DNA from: JADGHX01 sp035760965
Lineage (GTDB): Bacteria > Pseudomonadota > Gammaproteobacteria > Steroidobacterales > Steroidobacteraceae
DNA length: 61,304 bases
Reading direction: 5' to 3'
NCBI GenBank assembly: GCA_035760965.1
Contig: DASTRY010000029.1
Location: 1-61,304 of the forward strand
Position numbers and translations under genes: made by a program. The notes beneath the pieces were generated by a model that ran no database searches, was not told where the DNA came from, and was given only the letters and a program-made list of their open reading frames with translations. Numbering within the stretch: position 1 is the first letter of the stretch; each line of letters begins with the position of its first letter. Below are positions 34,545-41,991 of the stretch, piece after piece.

Positions 34545-35758
34545 CAGTGATTCGGCACCAATGAGCGAATGTCCGGTGGGCCGGAGGGCGTCGCCTGCGG
34601 CTGGAAGTCGCGCGCGCCGCGGATGATGAGGTTCGGGATCCGAGCGTCGTCCCAGTCCGGGTCCGTCTCGGAATTGGTGCCGGTCCGCAGGATCGAGAGC
34701 GAGAGCGACGGCACGACCCACAAGCGCGACTTGCCGGAGCCCTTCAGCAGATACACATCGCCGGCCGCATACGGCTCGCTCGCACCGCCTGCCGCGCCGG
34801 CGAACGGCTGCCCGAGCCACACCTGATAACCGAAGTTCTTGTTGGACCGGGCGGGCGCGAGCATCTCGCGCACCCAGCCGGGCGGCAGCACCTGCTCGCC
34901 CTCGAAACGCCCATCACTCACCAGCAGCTCCGCAATTCTGATCCAATCGCCCCGTCGCGCGCGCAAGCAGCACGCCGCGCGCGGAGCACCCGCCTCGTCC
35001 TCGCGCGCGAGCTGCGCGTCGGCCGCGCCGATGGGCTTCCACAGATGGGCCGAAATATACCGTGCGTAGCGCTCGTGGGTGGCGCGCTCGATGACCGTGA
35101 CCAGAAGCTCCACGTCGCACAACTGCGGCTGCCACCGCTCGCCCGGCCGCGCGGCGAGCTTGCGCGACAGGCATTGCGCCCGCGTATCGCGGCCGTAGCG
35201 AAGGTGTGCGACCGGCGACCACGGTCCGAAGCCGCCCGCCGGCGCGCTGAGACCGCTGGAGCTCTGCAGCAGATCGCGGATGGTGATCGCGCCCTCCTCC
35301 GTGCCGCGCAGCTCGTCGATGTAGTTGGCGATGGGCTCGGTCACGAGGCCGATCTTGCGATCGCCCATGGCGGCGCCGAGGGTCAACGCCGCGAGCGACG
35401 TGCTGAAGTCGCCGAGATCGGTCATCGCGTCGAACCGCTGGTTGTCCCAGTAATGCTCGAACACGATGTGACCGTGCCGCGCGACGATGAGCGCCGTCGT
35501 CCGACGCGGGCCCGCGTAATCCGCGGCGGCCCGCAGCGCGCCCGCGTCCAGCTGCTCGAGCGCGGGATCGACGCGCGGCGGCTCGCCGTCATCGCTGCCC
35601 TCGATCGTTTCGGTGGGCGTGTAAAAGGATTTCGGCAGGTGCGCCGGCGAATACACGGCGGCCAGCACATAGCGCTTCCAGAAGAGCGGATCGAGGTACA
35701 CGATGATCGCCACGAGCGCGACGAAGATCGGCACCGCGTACGCCAGAGCTCGTTTCAA
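34544..35758 (-). CDS. Membrane-anchored serine-hydrolase-like (class C beta-lactamase fold) protein, catalytic residues degenerate
   Basis: A 404-residue protein. An N-terminal membrane anchor (ALAYAVPIFVALVAIIVYL) precedes a domain like 6-aminohexanoate-dimer hydrolase and class C beta-lactamases (RHGHIVFEHYWDNQ, ITIRDLLQSSSGLSAP, WVVPSLSLSILRTG). Where the family has the catalytic SxxK followed by S, this protein reads DFSTSLAALTLG, so both the nucleophilic Ser and the Lys appear lost. The Tyr motif region also reads QPQLCDVELL. It may therefore bind peptides or peptidoglycan without hydrolysing them. The start is TTG 35758, overlapping the ABC gene stop (TTGA). Confidence 0.78.
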   Translation of the reverse strand: MKRALAYAVPIFVALVAIIVYLDPLFWKRYVLAAVYSPAHLPKSFYTPTETIEGSDDGEPPRVDPALEQLDAGALRAAADYAGPRRTTALIVARHGHIVFEHYWDNQRFDAMTDLGDFSTSLAALTLGAAMGDRKIGLVTEPIANYIDELRGTEEGAITIRDLLQSSSGLSAPAGGFGPWSPVAHLRYGRDTRAQCLSRKLAARPGERWQPQLCDVELLVTVIERATHERYARYISAHLWKPIGAADAQLAREDEAGAPRAACCLRARRGDWIRIAELLVSDGRFEGEQVLPPGWVREMLAPARSNKNFGYQVWLGQPFAGAAGGASEPYAAGDVYLLKGSGKSRLWVVPSLSLSILRTGTNSETDPDWDDARIPNLIIRGARDFQPQATPSGPPDIRSLVPNH

Positions 35759-37290
35759 GCGCGTCTCTTCCCGAGTCGGATCGAGCCGAGATAGCGTGCC
35801 TTGCCGCCCGCGAGCTCCAGCTCGTGGGTCGCATACGGCGGCCACTCTTCGCGGTGATGTGTAGTCATGACGACGGCGGTTCCCCCCGCGACGAGCTGTC
35901 CGATGCGCTGGAGCAGCACGCGACGCGTGGGTGCATCCACGCCGGCGAGCGGTTCATCGAGGAGGAGCAGCTTGGGGCGCGCCACCCATGCGCGCGCGAA
36001 CAGCACGCGGCGCATCTGGCCGTAGGAGAGCTCGACGCGCGTGCGTGCGCCGAACCCGGCCAGGTCGAAGAGCTCCAGCGCGCGGCGCGCGGCGGCGCGA
36101 TCCGCCGCCGTCGGCGCATCGTTCAGTCCGATGCTCGCGTGCCGTCCGGACTGCACGATCTCCGCGACTGTGAGCTCGTGCGGGTGATCCGCCTGGAGAT
36201 GCGCGGCGACGAATCCGGCGCGCCGCTTGAAATGCTCGAGCGGCACACCCGGCTCGATGCCGGCGCGCTCGATGCGCCCGCCGACCGCCACCCCAAAATC
36301 GCCGTACAGCGTGCGCAGGAGTGTCGTCTTGCCGGATCCGTTCGAGCCGTGCACCACCCAACATTCGCCGGGATGCACTTCGAACGAGAGCCCCTCGATG
36401 ATCTTGCGATCCTCGAGATACACCGCGGCGTTCTCGAGCCGCACGATGGGTTTGCCGGCGCGTGCGCGCACATGGCTGCGCGATGCGCGCCCGATGGCGT
36501 GGGACGTGTGTGCGGCGCCGGGCCCCTCTTTGGCGGGCGCGTCGTGCTCCAGCCATTTCGCGAGCGGCGCGCGCGCAAGCGCGCCCCGATACGCGACACG
36601 TCCCTCATCGAGAATCAAGGCGTGCGTTGCGCACGAGGGCACATCTTCAGCGCGATGCGTCGCGAGCACCCACGGCAGGTGCGAGCGGCCTGTGCTTTCC
36701 AGCCACTTCCGCGCACGCGCGCGATTGATCTCGTCGAGGCCGTTCAGCAGCTCATCGAGCAGCAGCAGCTTCGGCCGACTCGCGAGCGCGCGCGCGAGCA
36801 GCGTGAGCCGGCGCTCGCCGTACGACAACGACAAGAATCCGCGCTTCGCGAGATGGCCGATGCCGAGGCGCTTCAGCAGCGACTCGATCTGTTTGCGATC
36901 GGCGGGCGTGAGGGGGTCGAGAGGGATATCGGTGCGATAGAGGCCCGTCCCGACGATCTGGGTGACCGTGTGATTCCAGCCATAGCGCTCGTAGCGGTCC
37001 TGACGTTCGGCACCGACGTAGGCGATCTCGTCCTTCACATCGGCCGGCGTCGCGTGCTCTTCGCCCTGCCACGTGTAGATGCGCGACTCGCGCCCTGTCG
37101 GCGTCGGCCACACCGCGCCCGAGACGAGCTTCAAGAGCTGTGTCTTGCCGGCGCCATTGCCGCCCGCGAGCACCCAGCGCTCGCCCGGGCGAAGTGTCCA
37201 CTCGATGTCACGAAGAACCGGCCGACCGGCGCGGTCCAGATCGATGCGCTTCAGCCGCACGGCGACGTAGCGCGTGCTCGCACCCTTCAC
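35755..37290 (-). CDS. Double ABC-type ATPase, ModF-like
   Basis: A 511-residue soluble protein with two ABC ATPase domains. The first has Walker A GGNGAGKT, signature LSYGERR and Walker B LLLLDELLNGLD. The second has Walker A GSNGSGKTT, signature LSYGQMRR and Walker B LLLLDEPLAGVD. A basic linker near residues 245-280 separates them. Domain layout resembles ModF, the soluble ATPase often near molybdate genes, but no permease or molybdate gene is here. The start is GTG 37290 after AGAAGG. It lies in an operon behind the MBL hydrolase. The actual partner is unknown. Confidence 0.83.
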   Translation of the reverse strand: MKGASTRYVAVRLKRIDLDRAGRPVLRDIEWTLRPGERWVLAGGNGAGKTQLLKLVSGAVWPTPTGRESRIYTWQGEEHATPADVKDEIAYVGAERQDRYERYGWNHTVTQIVGTGLYRTDIPLDPLTPADRKQIESLLKRLGIGHLAKRGFLSLSYGERRLTLLARALASRPKLLLLDELLNGLDEINRARARKWLESTGRSHLPWVLATHRAEDVPSCATHALILDEGRVAYRGALARAPLAKWLEHDAPAKEGPGAAHTSHAIGRASRSHVRARAGKPIVRLENAAVYLEDRKIIEGLSFEVHPGECWVVHGSNGSGKTTLLRTLYGDFGVAVGGRIERAGIEPGVPLEHFKRRAGFVAAHLQADHPHELTVAEIVQSGRHASIGLNDAPTAADRAAARRALELFDLAGFGARTRVELSYGQMRRVLFARAWVARPKLLLLDEPLAGVDAPTRRVLLQRIGQLVAGGTAVVMTTHHREEWPPYATHELELAGGKARYLGSIRLGKRRA

Positions 37291-37303
37291 CTTCTACCCG
37301 CTC

Positions 37304-38152
37304 TCACTTGCCCTTCGCCACCCAGAGATCGCCCTCGCGCTCCGCCCGCCCTTCGCGCACGAGCTTGATGAGATGCGCTTCGAGCGACAGCCGCGCAACG
37401 CGCAGCAGCTCCGGTCGGACGTCGCTATAGACCTTCGGCAGAAGCTCATCGAGCGTGCCGCGACCCATCGTCTCGAGCACGCCCAGCACCTTCGCTTCGC
37501 GTTTGGCGCGGTGGGCGATGACGCCGTCGATGGTGGCGATCGGGTTCGGCAGCACGCGGCCGTGCCCCGGTGCGATGGCGCGCGGCCCGTATGCTTTCAG
37601 TCGCTCGAGCGAATCGAGATACGCGGCCATGTCCCCGTCGGGCGGCAGAATGACCGGCGTGACCCCGTCCAGCACATGATCCCCGGAAAACAGCAAGAGA
37701 CTCCCCTCGACGAGAAAGCAGACGTGGTTCGAAGCGTGCCCCGGCGTGTGGATCGCGCGCAAGCGCGGGGCCCCCGCGGTGAGACCCAGCGTGAAGACCT
37801 GATCGTTCGTCGGTTGGATGTCGGGCGCGCATGTTTCATCTTGCCGGCCGTCCTGCGGAGGCGGCAGGCCGACGATGGGCGCACCGGTCATCGCCGCGAG
37901 TGCGCGCGCGCCGCTCGAATGATCGCGGTGGGTGTGCGTGACGAAGATGAACTGCGGCCGGGGGACGGCCTCCCGCAGCAAACTCAGGTGCCCGCTATCG
38001 TTCGGCCCCGGGTCGAGGATCGCCACCGGAGGCTCGCCGATCGCGTAACTGTTGGTGCCCGGCCCGGTCATCAGCGACGCGTTGGGCGCGACGAGCCGCT
38101 GCGCGTCGGGTGCTATCCGCACCCATCGACCGGGGGTCAGATCGTTGGACAT
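37304..38152 (-). CDS. MBL-fold metallohydrolase (LACTB2/RNase Z-like superfamily)
   Basis: A 282-residue metallo-beta-lactamase-fold protein with the full metal set: THTHRDHSSG, GHASNHV, the bridging Asp in FSGDHVLDG and the last His in APGHGRVL. A C-terminal winged-helix-like region (DELLPKVYSDVRPELLRVARLSLEAHL) is typical of the LACTB2 branch. It has no signal peptide. It is the first gene of a five-gene minus-strand operon, 13 bases ahead of the ModF-like ATPase. The substrate is unknown; thioesters, RNA and lactones are all known within the superfamily. Confidence 0.87.
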   Translation of the reverse strand: MSNDLTPGRWVRIAPDAQRLVAPNASLMTGPGTNSYAIGEPPVAILDPGPNDSGHLSLLREAVPRPQFIFVTHTHRDHSSGARALAAMTGAPIVGLPPPQDGRQDETCAPDIQPTNDQVFTLGLTAGAPRLRAIHTPGHASNHVCFLVEGSLLLFSGDHVLDGVTPVILPPDGDMAAYLDSLERLKAYGPRAIAPGHGRVLPNPIATIDGVIAHRAKREAKVLGVLETMGRGTLDELLPKVYSDVRPELLRVARLSLEAHLIKLVREGRAEREGDLWVAKGK

Positions 38153-38311
38153 GGCGGCAACGCTGAACGCAATTCGGGCGGATGGCAAGATCGAAGCTGC
38201 GCCGTTGCGTAGGGCGAAATGCGGGTCAGACCCGCGACCGACCGCGAAACGCCCATGCAGGAGCCGCCCGGCTTGCGTATGGCGTACGGCGCAGGCTAGC
38301 GTGCGCGCCGA

Positions 38312-39841
38312 GTGACGGCACCCTCGAAGACATACGACGTTCTCGTCGTTGGCGGCGGCATCAACGGCACCGGCATCGCGCGGGACGCCGCCGGACGCGG
38401 GCTCTCGGTCGTGCTCTGTGAGCAGGACGATCTGGCGGCACATACGTCCTCCGCCAGCACGAAGCTCATCCACGGCGGCCTGCGTTATCTCGAAGGATTT
38501 CACTTCGCGCTCGTACGCAAAGCGCTGCAGGAGCGCGAGGTGCTGCTCGCCTCGGCTCCGCACATCATGTGGCCGCTGCGGTTCGTCATGCCTCACGACG
38601 CTCACTTGCGGCCGCTATGGATGATCCGCGCCGGACTCTTTCTATATGACAATCTCGCGCGGCGGCGGCGGCTGGCCGGGTCCGCCTCTCTCGATCTGCG
38701 GCGGCACCCGGCGGGCACGCCACTGCAGCCGCAGTTCACGCGCGGGTTCATCTATTCGGACGGCTGGACGGACGACGCGCGGCTCGTCGTGCTCAATGCA
38801 CTCGATGCCACCGATCGCGGCGCGACCGTTTTGACGCGCACGCGTTGTCGGAAGATCGAGGTGCGCGAGGGGATGTGGCACGCAGAGCTTGCTGCGTCGA
38901 GCGGGCAGGAGCGCACCCTGCACATCGCTGCCCGCGCGGTCGTCAACGCGACCGGCCCGTGGGTCAGCCGGTTTCTCAACGAAGTGGCTTCCGCCCGCTC
39001 GGAGCGCAGCGTGCGGCTGGTCAAAGGCAGCCACATCGTCGTTCCCAAGCTGTTCGCGCATCGCTTCGCGTACATCTTTCAGAACATCGACCGCCGGATC
39101 GTGTTCGCCATTCCGTACGAGGAAGACTTCACGCTCATCGGCACGACCGATGTCGACCACCACGGCGACCCGCGAGACGTGCGCATCGACGATGCAGAAG
39201 TTCGTTACCTGTGCGACACGGTGAACCGCTATTTTTCGCGGCAGGTGCAGCCGCCCGATGTCGTGTGGAGCTACAGCGGGGTGCGGCCTCTCCTCGACGA
39301 CAAAGCGGGCGATCCTTCGAGCGTCACTCGCGACTACAAGCTGGAAATGGAGCGGGAAGACGCGCCGCTGCTCTCGGTGTTCGGCGGCAAGATCACGACG
39401 TATCGCCGGCTCGCCGAAACCGCAGTCGATCAGATCATGCGGGCGCTCGGACATCGCTCGCGCGCGTGGACGCGCGATGCGGTGCTGCCCGGCGGCGATC
39501 TGCCTGCGCGCTCACTTGCGCGTTTCTTGCGCAGTGTCGAGCGCCGCTATCCGTGGCTGCCGGCCAGTCTTCGCACTCGTTACTCGAGATCGTATGGAAC
39601 GCGGATCGATCGCGTGATCGGTGATGCACGCTCGCTGCGGGATCTGGGTGAAGAAGTGCTACCGCAGCTCTACGCACGCGAGATCGACTATCTCTGCCGC
39701 GAGGAATGGGCGCAGACGGCTCAGGACATTCTCTGGCGGCGAAGCAAGCTCGGCGTCCATCTGCCGCCCGACGCGACCGCCCAACTGGATCGCTGGCTGG
39801 AACATCGGATACCCGTTCGCACTACGGCGGACAAAGGCTAG
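38312..39841 (+). CDS. glpD: Aerobic glycerol-3-phosphate dehydrogenase
   Basis: A 509-residue FAD enzyme of the inner membrane that oxidises glycerol-3-phosphate to dihydroxyacetone phosphate and reduces ubiquinone. The FAD motif is VLVVGGGINGTGIARDAAGRG (about residues 10-30). The family stretches STKLIHGGLRYLEG, LVKGSHIVVPKLF, GTTDVDHHGDP and SVFGGKITTYRRLAE are intact, with the GlpD C-terminal domain after residue 380. The start is GTG 38312; no Shine-Dalgarno sequence is evident and a weak TAGCGT lies nine bases upstream. No glycerol kinase or facilitator gene is nearby. Confidence 0.94.
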   Translation: MTAPSKTYDVLVVGGGINGTGIARDAAGRGLSVVLCEQDDLAAHTSSASTKLIHGGLRYLEGFHFALVRKALQEREVLLASAPHIMWPLRFVMPHDAHLRPLWMIRAGLFLYDNLARRRRLAGSASLDLRRHPAGTPLQPQFTRGFIYSDGWTDDARLVVLNALDATDRGATVLTRTRCRKIEVREGMWHAELAASSGQERTLHIAARAVVNATGPWVSRFLNEVASARSERSVRLVKGSHIVVPKLFAHRFAYIFQNIDRRIVFAIPYEEDFTLIGTTDVDHHGDPRDVRIDDAEVRYLCDTVNRYFSRQVQPPDVVWSYSGVRPLLDDKAGDPSSVTRDYKLEMEREDAPLLSVFGGKITTYRRLAETAVDQIMRALGHRSRAWTRDAVLPGGDLPARSLARFLRSVERRYPWLPASLRTRYSRSYGTRIDRVIGDARSLRDLGEEVLPQLYAREIDYLCREEWAQTAQDILWRRSKLGVHLPPDATAQLDRWLEHRIPVRTTADKG

Positions 39842-39865
39842 AGCCGGTCTCGAAACCGTCCTTAT

Positions 39866-39910
39866 GCCGTAGTGGTCAGCCGTGCCGCAGTGGACTCCGT
39901 GCCGCAGAGG
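39866..39910 (+). repeat. Three short direct repeats downstream of glpD
   Basis: GCCGTAGTGG (39866), GCCGCAGTGG (39884) and GCCGCAGAGG (39901) recur with 17-18-base spacing in the 264-base gap after glpD. The gap holds no convincing gene. The repeats might be operator-like or chance similarity in GC-rich DNA. Confidence 0.35.
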
Positions 39911-40105
39911 ACACCCGAGCTCGCTGCCGGCCTTCGGACGTCTCGCAAGCCCAATCCGCGCGGCGAGTCGCGTCGCCCGCCCGCGACATGTCCGCCCAGC
40001 CAGTCCCTTGTGACATCCCTCGCAGATTCACAACCGCCACCCTGCCGGTCCGATATCGGCGCACAACCGCCATGGTAGCGTTCGCGACCGGAGGATCGTC
40101 CAGTG

Positions 40106-40870
40106 ATGTCGGATGGAGTTCTGGCCGCAATCATTGCGGCATGCGCGACCGTGTTCGCGTCTTTCTTGCAGCTCAAGGCGTCGTTCGCGAAGGAGTTGGC
40201 GACGCGATCACCGACGTCCTCCAGCCGCCGCAAGAGCCGGCTGCCGTTCATGATCCTCGTCGTGATGCTCGGCGGCGCCGCCGTGGGCGGCTTCGCGTTG
40301 TCCCAGTGGCTTACGGAACACGAACGCGTCGCGCAGAGCGAGGTGCAGCGCGCGCTGCAAGAACGCATCAACACGATGACGCGCACGGAGAGCGCACTGG
40401 AAAAAACGCGTGCGGAGATTCAAGCGGGATTGCTTCGCGAACAAGGCATGCAGGGTGTCGTCGTGATGGCGACCGTGGGACCGTGCAAGCCGTCGATACT
40501 GCTCAACACGCCGGCGCTCGCTGCGCGCGCGGGCGAAACCCCCGCGCAGATGCCTTCACAGCCCGCAACAGCGGCGGCGCCGTCGTCGACGTGCATGGAG
40601 GCGGAAGCGAGTCCGATCACACTCTGCGCCAGCATCCCTGCACAAGCGACTCTGTCAGAAGTAGAGCTCTATGTACGCCCGGCGGGCACCGACACGCCGT
40701 GGAGCACTGCGCGCGTGATGCCCGGCCAGGAGGTCGATCAATCACGCTTCGCGGAGAAGCCGACCGAAGTCGTAGATGACTCGAATATCAAACAAGTTTG
40801 CGAAGGGTTCGTACAGTGGTCCACCGAGCGCGGCCACGAGGCGCGCATGCTCGTGCGCTACACGCTGTGA
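40106..40870 (+). CDS. Hypothetical protein with two membrane segments and a Cys-containing C-terminal domain
   Basis: A 254-residue protein that I do not recognise. It has an N-terminal hydrophobic helix (VLAAIIAACATVFASFLQL), a short basic loop (SSSRRKSRL), a second membrane helix (FMILVVMLGGAAVGGFAL), a coiled-coil-like stretch near residues 70-110 and a soluble domain containing four cysteines. Both ends of the membrane region suggest an in-out-in or hairpin topology with a large soluble domain. GGAGGA (40090-40095) supports starting at GTG 40103 or ATG 40106. A hairpin with TTTT follows downstream. Its function is unknown. Confidence 0.7.
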   Translation: MSDGVLAAIIAACATVFASFLQLKASFAKELATRSPTSSSRRKSRLPFMILVVMLGGAAVGGFALSQWLTEHERVAQSEVQRALQERINTMTRTESALEKTRAEIQAGLLREQGMQGVVVMATVGPCKPSILLNTPALAARAGETPAQMPSQPATAAAPSSTCMEAEASPITLCASIPAQATLSEVELYVRPAGTDTPWSTARVMPGQEVDQSRFAEKPTEVVDDSNIKQVCEGFVQWSTERGHEARMLVRYTL

Positions 40871-40904
40871 GGCGGGCGAGCGCTGCGCGACCGCGCAGAG
40901 GACG

Positions 40905-40937
40905 AAAAAAGCCTGCGACCCCGCATGCGATCGCAGG
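40905..40937 (-). terminator. Strong intrinsic terminator on the minus strand
   Basis: Read leftwards, CCTGCGA (40937-40931) and TCGCAGG (40918-40912) form a 7-bp GC stem with a 12-base loop, followed by TTTTTT (40910-40905). No protein gene on the minus strand ends here. It therefore points to a short minus-strand transcript, or to a terminator blocking antisense transcription into the upstream gene. Confidence 0.6.
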
Positions 40938-40975
40938 TAACACCGCAGGAGACCCTTGTAGTCGATTTGCCATGC

Positions 40976-41023
40976 GCCCCAGCGCAGGCTCGTCTCCCCA
41001 CTAGACGAGTGGCCGGGGCTTTT
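40976..41023 (+). terminator. Plus-strand hairpin with U tract after the hypothetical membrane protein
   Basis: GCCCC (40976-40980) pairs with GGGGC (41015-41019) around an inner CTCGTC/GACGAG stem (40989-40994 with 41004-41009), followed by TTTT. It is a reasonable intrinsic terminator for the gene ending at 40870, though it lies 105 bases downstream. Confidence 0.45.
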
Positions 41024-41050
41024 CCATCACTGCGCGCGCCCTCGTTTGCG

Positions 41051-41074
41051 AGCTTGGAAATCGCAATCCAAGCT
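41051..41074. repeat. Perfect inverted repeat upstream of the LuxR-type regulator
   Basis: AGCTTGGA and TCCAAGCT form a perfect 8-base inverted repeat with an 8-base spacer, overlapped by a second pair TTGCGA/TCGCAA. It lies 90 bases before the regulator's start and could be a binding site for it or another dimeric regulator. Confidence 0.45.
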
Positions 41075-41163
41075 ACGACACCCGGGCGAGACGTTGACAG
41101 GCTCCAGCCGGTACGTGATCTTGCTGCACATTCGCAGTGCAAAAGAACTATGCGGCAGGGAGC

Positions 41164-41841
41164 ATGGAAGGGCTTGCGAGCGAAGGAGTCGCGGACGGAA
41201 TAACCGTTCTCGTCGCGAGTGAAGTTCGTCTTTACCGCGAAAGCCTCGAACAGATGTTGCGTCAGGCGCCCCACCTGCGTGTGCTCGAAGGCGCGGTCGA
41301 CGCGGCGGAAACCCTGGAACGCATGGAGCACGCGCGCCCTACCGTTCTGCTCCTCGACATGGCGATGGACGGCGCGCTGGCGCTCGCGCGGCAGCTCTCG
41401 CGGCAGTGGCGGGCCACCAAGATCGTCGCGCTCGGCATGCCCGAATTCGAGACCGAGGTGCTCTCGTGCGCGTCGGTCGGCGTGGCGGGGTACGTCACGC
41501 GCGGCGCATCCATGGACGATGTTTTGGAGGCCATACAGGCTGCCGCGCGCGGTGAAGTGCGCTGCTCGCCGCGGGTGGCCGGCTTTCTGTTCCGCCACAT
41601 CGCGAGTCTCGCGAAAGAGCACTCGCCCATCCCGACGCCGAGCTCCGCGCTCACCGCGCGCGAGGCCCAGATCCTCGACCTGCTGCGCCAGGGCATGACC
41701 AACAAGATGATCTCGCGGCGGCTCGGCATCGAGCTGCCCACGGTCAAGAACCACGTTCACAGCGTGCTCGCGAAGCTCGGGGTGCATCGACGTGCGGAGG
41801 CCATGCTGCTCTTCCGGAACGGGCCGCGCACCGGCAACTGA
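41164..41841 (+). CDS. LuxR/NarL-type response regulator with a degenerate receiver pocket
   Basis: A 225-residue, two-domain transcription factor. The receiver (residues 1-130) keeps the candidate phospho-acceptor Asp65 in VLLLDMAMDG. The acidic pair expected near the start reads VLVASEVRLYR, the conserved Thr/Ser site reads VALGMPE, and the Lys site reads GYVTRGAS. The LuxR helix-turn-helix is complete (LTAREAQILDLLRQG…VKNHVHSVLAKLGV). I prefer ATG 41164; a GTG at 41137 is in frame but lacks a ribosome-binding site. The next gene is a Ser/Thr kinase 150 bases downstream, and no histidine kinase is in the window. The degenerate pocket suggests control other than classical phosphotransfer. 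Confidence 0.85.
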   Translation: MEGLASEGVADGITVLVASEVRLYRESLEQMLRQAPHLRVLEGAVDAAETLERMEHARPTVLLLDMAMDGALALARQLSRQWRATKIVALGMPEFETEVLSCASVGVAGYVTRGASMDDVLEAIQAAARGEVRCSPRVAGFLFRHIASLAKEHSPIPTPSSALTAREAQILDLLRQGMTNKMISRRLGIELPTVKNHVHSVLAKLGVHRRAEAMLLFRNGPRTGN

Positions 41842-41977
41842 AGCCGCCGGCTCTCGCGCGATACGGCTCCGGTTCGAGACGCCTCTGCTTCGAGACGATT
41901 CGGCATCGATACCGTGTCCAAATCGCGGCCATGAGGCTTTAGTCCCGGTCGGCATGCCGCCGGCACGCCACTCGTTC

Positions 41978-41983
41978 TATAGT
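41978..41983 (+). promoter_or_regulatory. -10 element of the Ser/Thr kinase gene (leaderless candidate)
   Basis: TATAGT ends eight bases before ATG 41992, so a transcript from it would start at or beside the AUG. There is no Shine-Dalgarno sequence in front of the ATG. Confidence 0.5.
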
Positions 41984-41991
41984 CGCGTCTC

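Noticed and set aside
38215..38275. REP-like sequence (GCGGGT-CAG-ACCCGC hairpin and GCAGGAGCCGC) between the MBL operon and glpD
   Set aside because: Only one weak copy is visible in the window, so a repeat family cannot be supported.
39842..40105. Frames in the gap after glpD
   Set aside because: No frame has a ribosome-binding site plus protein-like composition; only short direct repeats were kept.
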